DNA of 64,000 bases, from the NCBI RefSeq assembly GCF_003967515.1, contig NZ_BIFQ01000001.1, positions 5,952,001-6,016,000 on the forward strand. The letters run 5' to 3'. The position numbers and the translations under genes are program-made. Below the pieces are notes generated by a model. It searched no databases. It was not told the origin of the DNA and saw only the letters and a list, made by a program, of their open reading frames with translations. Numbering within the stretch: position 1 is the first letter of the stretch; each line of letters opens with the position of its first letter. This document shows positions 54,190-62,067 of this stretch, piece after piece. The DNA is from Dictyobacter aurantiacus (GTDB lineage: Bacteria; Chloroflexota; Ktedonobacteria; Ktedonobacterales; Ktedonobacteraceae).

Positions 54190-55443
54190 ATGGTCACTGG
54201 AGACAAAACGGTACTACGCCTGGTGGGGCGCAGCTTTGTCGGCTTCGAGCAGGCACTGGCCGAGCAGGCGGCGGCCTTTGAGCAGGCCTATCCTGGCGTC
54301 AAGGTGGAGCTGACCTTTCGCGAACCACAGGCACTCTACGAGAGTACGATTGCCCGAGCCGAACTGGCGAGTGGCGACATTGACGTAACGCTGACCCTGA
54401 CAGACTGGCTGCCCGAAGCAATGCAGCGTGGCCTGCTGGTGGCGCTCGACCCTTTGCTGGAGCAGGCACCACCCGAAGGATGGCCGGATGGCTGGTCGCC
54501 CAGCCTGCGGAGCTTGCAGCGTGACGCAGGCGGCCGGACCTATGCCCTGCCGTATCATGATGGTCCCATGATGTTTATCTATCGGCGCGACCTGTTTGAG
54601 GATCCGCGTGAGCAGTCCGACTTCCAGGCACGCTACGGACAGGCGCTACGACCTCCTGAGACCTGGTCCGAGTATTTAAAGATCGCGCAATTTTTTACAC
54701 GGCCCGAGCAGGATCTGTATGGCGTGGTGGCCGCTGGCCTGAACGACGCGCACAACAACGTCTACGACTTCATGATTCACACCTGGAGCCGTGGTGGTCG
54801 CCTGCTTGATGACCAGGGGCTACCGATCTTTCACGACCCGATCGCCATTGAGGCCCTACAATTTCACGTCGACCTGTTTAACCGCTACAAGGTTGTGCCA
54901 CCGGAGGCGAAAGAGCTCGATTCGGTAGCTTCTGGGGCCTGTTACGCAAGTGGGCGCGCCGCCATGATGGTTAACTGGTGCGGCTTCGCCACGATGGCCG
55001 AGGTGCCAGAGCAGTCGCGTGTAGTGGGCAAGAACGGTCTGGGCCTGATACCGCGTGGTGATAGCGCCCATGGTGCGCATACATCGATCAACGTCTACTG
55101 GGTACTGGCGGTCGCGGCGGGTAGCGCGCAGAAAGAGCTGGCCTATGCGTTTCTGCGCTCAACGGCATCGCCTGCCCTTGATAAGGTCACGGCGCTTAAT
55201 GGCTGCATCGCCACGCGATACACGACGTGGCGCGATCCCGAGATTCTGCGCCAGTTTCCTGTCTACTCCACCATTGAAGCCGTGCATAAGAGTGTGGACA
55301 GTCCACCCCCCATTCCCCAGTGGCCGGCGATCACCGAGATTTTGAACGTCGCGATAGACGATGCTTTGCACCAGCGCAAGAGCGTCGAAGAGGCGTTGAC
55401 CTGGGCCAGCGCTCAGGCGCGGCAACTCATGGAGGCAAGATGA
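54190..55443 (+). CDS. Solute-binding-protein homologue without signal peptide (2)
   Basis: A 417-residue family 1 SBP-like protein. LRLVGRSFVGFEQALAEQAAAF, AYPGVKVELTFRE, LPYHDGPMMFIYRRDLFEDP, and AAMMVNWCGFATM follow the SBP order. The N-terminus MVTGDKTVLRLVGRSF again enters the fold directly, with no export signal, and GGAGG 9 bases before ATG 54190 rules out a nearby earlier start. It sits 129 bases after the dehydrogenase gene and shares its promoter. It is the second cytoplasmic-looking SBP homologue in one regulon, not a close copy of the first. Confidence 0.82.
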   Translation: MVTGDKTVLRLVGRSFVGFEQALAEQAAAFEQAYPGVKVELTFREPQALYESTIARAELASGDIDVTLTLTDWLPEAMQRGLLVALDPLLEQAPPEGWPDGWSPSLRSLQRDAGGRTYALPYHDGPMMFIYRRDLFEDPREQSDFQARYGQALRPPETWSEYLKIAQFFTRPEQDLYGVVAAGLNDAHNNVYDFMIHTWSRGGRLLDDQGLPIFHDPIAIEALQFHVDLFNRYKVVPPEAKELDSVASGACYASGRAAMMVNWCGFATMAEVPEQSRVVGKNGLGLIPRGDSAHGAHTSINVYWVLAVAAGSAQKELAYAFLRSTASPALDKVTALNGCIATRYTTWRDPEILRQFPVYSTIEAVHKSVDSPPPIPQWPAITEILNVAIDDALHQRKSVEEALTWASAQARQLMEAR

Positions 55444-55592
55444 CCACTGGCAGATAAAGTCCGGGTAAGGATGTATAGAACTTATTTTTTCTGAGCAGGA
55501 GGTAATAAATAATATACTTTTCTTTCATGTACGAAAACCCATATTTGTGCTACTATGCATGCTTTATCCACCACAAGCACATGTATTGCCTC

Positions 55593-55621
55593 TTGACAAG
55601 AAGCAAATACTGTTTTATATA
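55593..55621 (+). promoter_or_regulatory. Promoter upstream of the second ABC importer
   Basis: TTGACA (55593-55598), a 17-bp spacer, and TATATA (55616-55621). The nearest substantial gene downstream, the ABC binding protein, is 950 bases away behind two TIR elements, so the elements may have been inserted into the leader of this transcript. Confidence 0.55.
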
Positions 55622-55663
55622 ACCTCTAACCAGTAATTGATATTCTTTGATTTAAAGGGAGGA

Positions 55664-55681
55664 ATGAAAAAGAAAAGATAG
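55664..55681 (+). CDS. Possible five-codon leader peptide
   Basis: AAAGGGAGGA followed by ATG and codons for MKKKR, then TAG. The ribosome site is among the best in the window, and the mini-gene lies 43 bases after a good promoter. A 9-bp hairpin (GCTAAAATG at 55697 with CATTTTAGC at 55715) follows. It could be a regulatory upstream frame, or the surviving start of a gene destroyed by the element insertions. Confidence 0.35.
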   Translation: MKKKR

Positions 55682-55773
55682 AAGATGGTGATCTTTGCTA
55701 AAATGTGTCATACTCATTTTAGCAGGTGATGGCTTTTATTTTTAAGCGGTGTAGAGAAAGCGCTTTCCCACTT

Positions 55774-56434
55774 AGAATGTGTCTGACTTTTGTTACCATG
55801 GGGGCACGTGAGCGCCTCCGCACGCGCGTCCGCTATGCGGCCGCACCGGTTTTGGTTGTTGGTGCACCAGGGGCGCATCCGCGCCCCTGGTGCACCAACA
55901 ACCAGAGGACTCTTAAGCACCTTATGCAGGCCGCTGGCCGTAATCATGAGGGTCCAGAAGTGTCTGACTGCCGTTACCATAGGGGCACGTGAGCGCCCCC
56001 GCACGCGCGTCCGCTGCGCAGCCGAGCTGGTTTGGTGAGCTGGTGCATGGTATGAGCGGCTGAGCTGGTTTGGTGTGTTGGTGCATGGTATGAGCGGCTG
56101 AGCTGGTTTGGTGTGTTGGTGCATAGGGTGCGCAGCCGCGCACCCTATGCACCAACACACAACGGACTCGTTGAGCACCGTAGTGCTCTGTCAAAGTTCA
56201 TTTGATGGGGGAGCGGGGATGCAAGCGAGCATGCCGGGGGCATGATCAAGCGGCTAGCCCCAAGCTGGGGCTAGCCCAGCACCTACGGGGGTTCGGGGGC
56301 TGTGCCCCCGGCAACTCCTTCCCCTCTCGCCCGCGTAGCGGGCGAACAATCCATCAAACGAAGTTTGACAAAGCAGTAGGTGCGAAAGATCAGGAGTGCC
56401 GCAGGCGAAAGATCATGGGTGTAAGACACGTTCT
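55774..56434. mobile_element. Composite family C element with two palindromes
   Basis: Left terminal repeat AGAATGTGTCTGACTT at 55774 and right terminal repeat GTAAGACACGTTCT ending at 56434. Inside are one palindrome with 24-bp arms (55853-55876/55881-55904), a second left-end copy at 55956-55969, a run of GAGCTGGTTTGGTG repeats, and a second palindrome with 23-bp arms (56111-56133/56138-56160). It looks like one element inserted in or fused to another, with a third element nested at 56189-56370. Confidence 0.68.
56189..56370. mobile_element. Nested 182-bp TIR element
   Basis: 20-bp terminal inverted repeats matching at 18 positions, TGTCAAAGTTCATTTGATGG at the left and the complement at 56351-56370. 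It interrupts the GAGCACCG..GGTGCGAAA stretch that is continuous in family C copy 1. It carries a family A REP-like hairpin (GCTAGCCCCAAGCTGGGGCTAGC) and no reading frame. Confidence 0.7.
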
Positions 56435-56567
56435 TAAGAAGATAGTTGTACAGCGTTGGTACGTATCTTATCGAACAAGTGATGATCCTGTCATGGATGT
56501 GCTATGAATGGACTAGCGGGCATCGTGACGGGTCAGAGCCAGGTCCAATCCAAGGGAGGATTAGATA

Positions 56568-58049
56568 ATGGAATATTCTAATCGGGACGGCATCACACCT
56601 GAACTCGAACGTGAACTTTTGAAGCGCGGTTACAGTAGGAGAGAAATTCTCAAGTTAGCAGGGATAGTCGGGGTGAGTGGACTGCTTGCCGCCTGTGGAA
56701 GTGTAAAGCCGCAGACCTCGCAAGGCAAGGCTGCCGCCGGTACACCGACCCCGGTCACGAAATCAATCTACTCAATTAGCGACGCCAATGGCCTGCAATG
56801 GCCCAAAACGGTCCTGCCCGAACCGACCTCGAAGGTTCAGCTTAGTATCTCTCACTCCTGGGATGCTACGTTCTGGACGCGCCAGGTGCAGTTTGACACG
56901 CTATTCATGAAACGCCATCCCAACATCAGCATCAGCGCCGAGAATACACCGTTTAACAATTATCTGCAGAAATACATCGCGCAGGCGGCTGGCGGGACCT
57001 TGCCTGATGTGATGTATTGTCAGTTTGCCTGGGCGCAGCAATTTATTTCACAGGGAGCAATCGCGCCGCTCGACGACTATATCAGCAAGCAGACCGACTT
57101 CAACCTCAGCGACTTCACCAAGCCATCGATGGGTTTCTATCAGCGCGGAGGAAAAACATACGGCATAGCTTACGACTGCGGCCCTGGTCTGCTCTACTAC
57201 AATAAGGATCTATTTGATAAAGCTGGCGTGAAGTATCCCACCAACGATTGGACGCTTGATGATCTCAAGCAGAACGCTATCAAGCTGGCCAGCGGCCAGG
57301 GGCGTGACAGGATTTTTGGCATCAGTGCGACTCCCAATCCCTCCGATGGTGGTATCGGGCCCAACTATCTCTTCCCCTTTGGGGGCCAGTACACCAACGA
57401 GCCTCAGGAGACGCAGTGCTATCTCGACCAGCCGGCGGCCGTCCAGGCCATGCAATGGTGGCTGGAGATACGGCTCAAGCACAACGCCGTCCCCTCGCCA
57501 GCCGAGGCGCAGGGCTTCCAGATTCAGCAGCTCGATCCCTTCACGCTGGGAAGGTCGGCCATGATGCTGGCAGGCTCCTGGTCGACACCCGCCCTCAGCC
57601 AGAATGCCCGTTTCAAGTGGGACTTCGCCCTCTGGCCCAAGGGGCCCAAAGGGCGCTCGACATTTGCTGAAGGGAGCGCGTACATGATTCCCAAAAATGG
57701 TCAGAACAAAGATGCCGCCTGGATCTATCTGAACGAGTACCTCTCCTCAGCGGGTCAGCAATTTATGTGGGGGATGACCGGGCGTGGCAGTCCAGCTCGT
57801 TCGTCGGCCTGGGATTCCTATTTCAAATCAAAATACGCTCCGCCAAGCGCGAAGCTGGTACTGGAGTCGCTGGAGAAGTATGGCTCGAACGCGGTGCTCC
57901 ACCAGCCCACGACGCCGAAGGTATCCAACACAGTTACACCAATCTGGGACCGCGTTGAAGCGGGTCAGCTGGCTGTAGCGGATGCCCTGAAGCAGGTTGC
58001 TCAGCAGGTAGGCCCGATACTGGCGCAGAATGCCAACTCCGGCAGCTGA
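56568..58049 (+). CDS. Sugar-binding Tat/lipoprotein of second ABC importer
   Basis: A 493-residue extracellular SBP. The N-terminal region has SRREILKLAG followed by LLAAC, that is, a twin-arginine-like signal plus lipobox, so it is probably exported folded and lipid-anchored. The fold begins at KVQLSISHSWDATFW, and typical SBP blocks are GGTLPDVMYCQFAW, YYNKDLFDKAGVKYP, and GRSAMMLAGSW. AAGGGAGGAT precedes the ATG. It is followed by two permease genes. The ligand is unknown. Confidence 0.92.
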   Translation: MEYSNRDGITPELERELLKRGYSRREILKLAGIVGVSGLLAACGSVKPQTSQGKAAAGTPTPVTKSIYSISDANGLQWPKTVLPEPTSKVQLSISHSWDATFWTRQVQFDTLFMKRHPNISISAENTPFNNYLQKYIAQAAGGTLPDVMYCQFAWAQQFISQGAIAPLDDYISKQTDFNLSDFTKPSMGFYQRGGKTYGIAYDCGPGLLYYNKDLFDKAGVKYPTNDWTLDDLKQNAIKLASGQGRDRIFGISATPNPSDGGIGPNYLFPFGGQYTNEPQETQCYLDQPAAVQAMQWWLEIRLKHNAVPSPAEAQGFQIQQLDPFTLGRSAMMLAGSWSTPALSQNARFKWDFALWPKGPKGRSTFAEGSAYMIPKNGQNKDAAWIYLNEYLSSAGQQFMWGMTGRGSPARSSAWDSYFKSKYAPPSAKLVLESLEKYGSNAVLHQPTTPKVSNTVTPIWDRVEAGQLAVADALKQVAQQVGPILAQNANSGS

Positions 58050-58063
58050 TTAGCTACACGCGG

Positions 58064-58117
58064 CACATCCTGTCATGCAGACGCAGCATATATGCCGTGT
58101 TTGCATGACAGGATGTG
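58064..58117 (+). promoter_or_regulatory. Intercistronic hairpin between binding-protein and permease genes
   Basis: Perfect 15-bp arms CACATCCTGTCATGC (58064-58078) and its complement (58103-58117), with an inner GCATATATGC in the loop. There is no T-tract. Such structures after binding-protein genes usually protect the 5' message and lower permease expression. Confidence 0.7.
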
Positions 58118-58145
58118 TACGATGCTGTGAAAGGAGTCGTTTAGC

Positions 58146-59093
58146 ATGCAACTGACGAGCGAAAAAGTGAGTCCGCAGCAGAAAGCCGTAAAAAAGGCTA
58201 CTTCCCGGCGGGCGCGGCGCGAGGAGCGCGAGTTTTACCTGTTTATCTTACCCTGGCTGATAGGATTCATCTTCTTTGGTGGGGGACCGATCATCGCTTC
58301 GGCCTTCCTCAGCTTCTCCAACTGGTCGCTGCTCTCCAGCCCGCAATGGATCGGGCTGCAAAACTATCAGCGTCTCTTTCAGGATCCCCTTTTCTATGTT
58401 GCCCTCAAGAACACGCTGTATTATGGCATCGGCAGCGTTCTGCTGAGTGTGGTGGTCTCGTTTCTGCTGGCGCTACTGCTTAACCAGAAGGTACACGGCA
58501 TCGCCTTCTTTCGCACTATCTTCTACCTGCCATCGGTTGTCTCGGGCATCGCGACCGCGCTGCTCTGGATCAACATCTTCCATCCAGATTTTGGCATGGT
58601 CAACTTCCTGCTCGGGCTGGTTGGTATCCAGGGACCAGGCTGGCTGGCATCGGAGCAGTGGGTGATTCCCGCGCTCATCATCATGAGCGCCTGGAGTGCC
58701 GGAAGCACGATGATCATCTACCTGGCGGGCCTGCAGGGCATACCCGCGCACCTGTACGAGGCGGCGTCGATCGATGGAGCGGGCAACTGGTCCAAGTTCT
58801 GGCACGTCACCGTCCCAATGATCTCACCGGTCATCTTCTTCAACCTGATTACAGGCTTCATCGCCTCGCTGCAAGCCTTTGTGCTGATCCTGGTCATGAC
58901 CAATGGGGGTCCCGCCAATGGCTCGCTGGTCTATGGGCTCTATATCTATCGCGAGGCCTTCCAGTATTTCGACATGGGTTATGCATCCGCGCTGGCATGG
59001 GTACTCTTCATCCTGATCATGCTAATCACGATGATCCAGCTTGGTCTGGCCCGGCGCTGGGTCCACTATGAAGGCGCAATACAAAGGAGATAG
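58146..59093 (+). CDS. Sugar ABC importer permease (MalF-type), second system
   Basis: A 315-residue membrane permease with six main hydrophobic segments after a basic cytoplasmic N-terminus. The EAA loop is LYEAASIDGAGNWSKFWHV (about residue 205). AAAGGAG precedes the ATG. Three bases separate it from the next permease. No ATPase gene is nearby, as for the first importer. Confidence 0.93.
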   Translation: MQLTSEKVSPQQKAVKKATSRRARREEREFYLFILPWLIGFIFFGGGPIIASAFLSFSNWSLLSSPQWIGLQNYQRLFQDPLFYVALKNTLYYGIGSVLLSVVVSFLLALLLNQKVHGIAFFRTIFYLPSVVSGIATALLWINIFHPDFGMVNFLLGLVGIQGPGWLASEQWVIPALIIMSAWSAGSTMIIYLAGLQGIPAHLYEAASIDGAGNWSKFWHVTVPMISPVIFFNLITGFIASLQAFVLILVMTNGGPANGSLVYGLYIYREAFQYFDMGYASALAWVLFILIMLITMIQLGLARRWVHYEGAIQRR

Positions 59094-59096
59094 GTT

Positions 59097-59990
59097 ATGA
59101 AAGTAAGCGCAACCACCGATTCGCCTGTAGTAGAGACGTTGAAGCCAGCGCAACAGAGCAGGAGGACTGCTATAAAGCCCGGAAGAATCATGATCTATGT
59201 CTTGCTCGTGCTGGGGGCGATCGTTTTCATCTTGCCATTTATGTGGATGGTCACGACATCGCTCAAGCCATCGCAGCAGGTCTTTACCTTCCCGCCACAG
59301 TTTTTCCCCAGCACCTTTCAATGGCAGAACTACATAGATGGCTGGACAACGCTTCCCTTCACCCACTTTTTGATCAATACAATCATTGTCACGGTCGCCA
59401 ACGTATTCGGAAACCTGATCTCATGCGCGCTCCCGGCGTACGGCTTCGCGCGCCTGCGCGCGCGCGGCAGCAATGTTATGTTTGTTCTCATGCTGGCAAC
59501 CATGATGATCCCGGCCGAGGTAACGCTGGTGCCCACGTTTATCCTCTTCAGTAAAGTAGGCCTGGTCAACACGCTCTGGCCGCTGATCCTGCCGGCCTGG
59601 TTTGGCTATCCCTTCTCGATTTTTCTATTGCGACAATTCTTTATGAGCATTCCCAATGAGCTGGATGATGCCGCGCGCATTGAGGGCGCCTCGAATCTAC
59701 GCATCCTGACCAGTATCATCCTGCCGCTCTCCAAGCCAGCCCTGGCAACCGTGGCGATTTTCGCCTTTGTCGGCAACTGGAACAACCTGCTATCGGCATT
59801 GATCTACCTACGCTCCACCAATCAGTTCACGCTGGCGATTGGCCTCAACCTGTTCTATGGTCAGTCCGTCACCGCGTATAATCAGCTGATGGCGGTATCT
59901 ATTCTGACCATTCTACCGATCATCGTAACCTTCTTCTTCTCGCAGAAGTACTTTATTCGTGGGGTTGTCCTGAGTATGGGAGAACGCTAA
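59097..59990 (+). CDS. Sugar ABC importer permease (MalG-type), second system
   Basis: A 297-residue partner permease with six membrane segments. The EAA loop is ELDDAARIEGASNLRILTS (about residue 190), and FILPFMWMVTTSLKP near the start is typical of MalG proteins. The spacing of three bases to the upstream gene implies translational coupling. It ends the operon; a GC-rich hairpin (60021-60058) follows. Confidence 0.93.
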   Translation: MKVSATTDSPVVETLKPAQQSRRTAIKPGRIMIYVLLVLGAIVFILPFMWMVTTSLKPSQQVFTFPPQFFPSTFQWQNYIDGWTTLPFTHFLINTIIVTVANVFGNLISCALPAYGFARLRARGSNVMFVLMLATMMIPAEVTLVPTFILFSKVGLVNTLWPLILPAWFGYPFSIFLLRQFFMSIPNELDDAARIEGASNLRILTSIILPLSKPALATVAIFAFVGNWNNLLSALIYLRSTNQFTLAIGLNLFYGQSVTAYNQLMAVSILTILPIIVTFFFSQKYFIRGVVLSMGER

Positions 59991-60020
59991 TGTAGCAAGC
60001 GCTGAAAGTCATGACTTGAT

Positions 60021-60058
60021 GGCGCTGGTCACACCTGGAGGTGTTGCCAGCGAGCGCC
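60021..60058. terminator. Hairpin between convergent genes
   Basis: GGCGCTGG...CACACC-TGGA-GGTGT...CCAGCGAGCGCC forms an interrupted long stem. It has no T-tract, but it sits between the convergent permease and acetamidase genes, where a two-way stop signal is expected. Confidence 0.45.
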
Positions 60059-60101
60059 GTTGACTACAGCGGATGCCACAAAACAGAAAACAGAGAAAAA
60101 T

Positions 60102-61043
60102 CTATGAAGATAGAGTCGCGAGGCGATCATCGGGCAAGAGGGCATGGACGCCAAGGACGCCATTGGCGATCTGCGTGATGCGCAGATCAACGACCAGACT
60201 GGCAAGCGCGAGGGCCTGGTTTCGCGGCAGATGGTAGTGATCGGTCATGATGTCGATCATAGCATCTAACGCGATCAACGAGGCCTCGTGGAGGTCCTCG
60301 TGAAATCCCAGCGTGATCCAGGCGTTGTCGACCCTGGCTTGAGGTGTCTTCAAAGAGAGATCGTCGCGCAGATGAAAGGTGAGATCGACGCGCTCCATGG
60401 GGCATTCGATGGCGACCCCGCTCACCTCGCCATCGCCCTGGACGCCGTGCCCATCCCCAACCGAAAAGAGCGCGCCGGGCACGGAAATAGGGAGATAGAG
60501 GGTTGTGCCAGCGACCAGTTCTTTGCAATCGATATTGCCGCCACAATAGCGCGGTGGGGAGGTGGGATGGATGCCCGGCTCATCGGGAGGCATCCCCATC
60601 ACGCCCATGAAGGGTCGTAGGGTGATGGCATGGCCATACTGATCACGCGCGATCATCTGATCGATGTTCAGCGACCAGCGCAGCCGCAACTTCTCTTCGA
60701 GCAGACCGAGCTTCTTATTGACGGCGCTCTCCCAGCCACCGGCGACGGTCCAGCCCCAGGGGCCGGGGCGTATCTCATTGATATGGACTTCAAGCACCAT
60801 GCCGGGCTGCGCGCCACGGATAGCGACGGGTCCGCAGAGGGCGTGACCACGGTCACGTGTTTCATCGCGCGGTTGAAATTTGTGGTCTGGCTCGCCATCC
60901 TCACCTAAGGAAAGGTTCCAGCCCGCATCCAGGGTGCGGAATTGTACGGTGTCCCCTGACTCGATGGTGAGCACCGGGGGATATTCCCGCGAGAAGGTGC
61001 CGTGAAGCGTTTGTGAGTCGGGTCCGATGGTATAGGTTGTCAT
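60102..61043 (-). CDS. Acetamidase/formamidase family protein
   Basis: A 313-residue amidase of the FmdA/AmdA family, which hydrolyses formamide, acetamide or other small amides to ammonia and acid. Blocks seen are GPVAIRGAQPGMVLEVHI (about 75), GWTVAGGW, PFMGVMGMPPDEPG, PPRYCGGNIDCKEL (metal/active site region with Cys and Asp), and FSVGDGHGVQGDGEVSG. The ATG at 61043 gives the usual N-terminus; an earlier in-frame start at 61094 has no ribosome site. Confidence 0.9.
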   Translation of the reverse strand: MTTYTIGPDSQTLHGTFSREYPPVLTIESGDTVQFRTLDAGWNLSLGEDGEPDHKFQPRDETRDRGHALCGPVAIRGAQPGMVLEVHINEIRPGPWGWTVAGGWESAVNKKLGLLEEKLRLRWSLNIDQMIARDQYGHAITLRPFMGVMGMPPDEPGIHPTSPPRYCGGNIDCKELVAGTTLYLPISVPGALFSVGDGHGVQGDGEVSGVAIECPMERVDLTFHLRDDLSLKTPQARVDNAWITLGFHEDLHEASLIALDAMIDIMTDHYHLPRNQALALASLVVDLRITQIANGVLGVHALLPDDRLATLSS

Positions 61044-61235
61044 GTTTGTTGCCCTGCATTCTTTCAGTGAAACTGTATCTAGATATTCTACCATGTAAGT
61101 ATATAGATGGAGGCCGTTTGAATTTCAAGCAACCCATTGTGTACGCCGTTCAGAGCGGGTTGTTGATATGGGAAGTTGTGGATATAATTTGTTGTCGTTT
61201 TTGGCAGGATAGTGGGTAGCAGTATTCACTCAGCC

Positions 61236-61283
61236 TTGCAAAAAGCCTATCCCTCTGTTATAATGAGTGTGTACTCAGTCATT
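61236..61283 (+). promoter_or_regulatory. tetR promoter with operator
   Basis: TTGCAA (61236-61241), a 17-bp spacer, and TATAAT (61259-61264). A 22-bp inverted repeat, AATGAGTG...ACTCAGTCATT (61262-61283), overlaps the -10. Its AATGAGT/ACTCATT halves recur at 61890-61915. Confidence 0.75.
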
Positions 61284-61302
61284 ATTCGATTGGTGAGAGT
61301 GT

Positions 61303-61875
61303 ATGGCAAGACCAAAAAGTCCAGAGAAACGCGAGGCTATCCTTGCGGCAGCAGTTCAGGTGATCGCCGAGCAAGGTTTGAGCGTCTCTACCTCCAAAAT
61401 CGCCAGAGTAGCTGGAGTCTCAGAAGGGTCGCTATTCACCTACTTTGAGACCAAGGAGACGCTGCTCAATGAATTGTATGTGGAATTGAAGGCTGAAGTG
61501 CGAGCAAACATGCTCGACACGTATCCCGCCCATGCAAACTTAGAGGTCCGTGCTCGCTACATTTGGGACATGTATGTCAGGTTCGGCCTTGCCCATCCTG
61601 ACAAATACAAAGTCATAACCCAATTGAGCGTTTCAGATTCCATCTGGGAACAGACTAAACGTCTGAGTATGGAAGGATACGAAGCTCTTCATGCGATGGT
61701 TCAAGAGCTGTTTACTTATGGTGCCCTCAAGGACCAGCCCTATGAGTTTGGCACAGCCTTACTCCTCTCTCTCATGAATATGACGATTGAGTTCATTGCA
61801 CACCATCCTACAGAGGTAGAGCGTTTTTGGGATGCTGGCTTTACCGCATTCTGGAATGCGGTGACAGGACCTTAA
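61303..61875 (+). CDS. TetR-family transcriptional regulator
   Basis: A 190-residue regulator with the TetR helix-turn-helix VSTSKIARVAGVSEGSLFTYFETKETLLNELY (about 28-60) and an all-helical ligand domain. It begins 20 bases after its operator, so autorepression is likely. The second operator lies between it and the SDR gene at 62068, which is therefore the probable target. Confidence 0.92.
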   Translation: MARPKSPEKREAILAAAVQVIAEQGLSVSTSKIARVAGVSEGSLFTYFETKETLLNELYVELKAEVRANMLDTYPAHANLEVRARYIWDMYVRFGLAHPDKYKVITQLSVSDSIWEQTKRLSMEGYEALHAMVQELFTYGALKDQPYEFGTALLLSLMNMTIEFIAHHPTEVERFWDAGFTAFWNAVTGP

Positions 61876-61889
61876 AAATTTTTTGCCAT

Positions 61890-61915
61890 TAAATGAGTAT
61901 GTAAGCACTCATTTA
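61890..61915 (+). promoter_or_regulatory. Second TetR operator before the SDR gene
   Basis: TAAATGAGT, 8 bases, ACTCATTTA: perfect 9-bp arms, matching the halves at 61262-61283. It lies 15 bases past the tetR stop codon; A and T runs on both sides mean it could also end the tetR transcript. Confidence 0.68.
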
Positions 61916-62067
61916 AAAAAAAACACATAACTGCCAGACTTTCTGGTTTCCTTTGTCACATGTAGATTAGATCGTGCCAGAGCAAAGGGAGCGTGGGTGT
62001 CATCAATCACAGCTCTCCACACTTCTGGTACAATCGCACACATTCAAATTTCTTTAAGAAGGTTTTC

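Noticed and set aside
54060-54281. 73-codon frame overlapping the dehydrogenase stop codon
   Set aside because: Runs into the second SBP-like gene out of frame; its sequence is not protein-like and it lacks a ribosome site.
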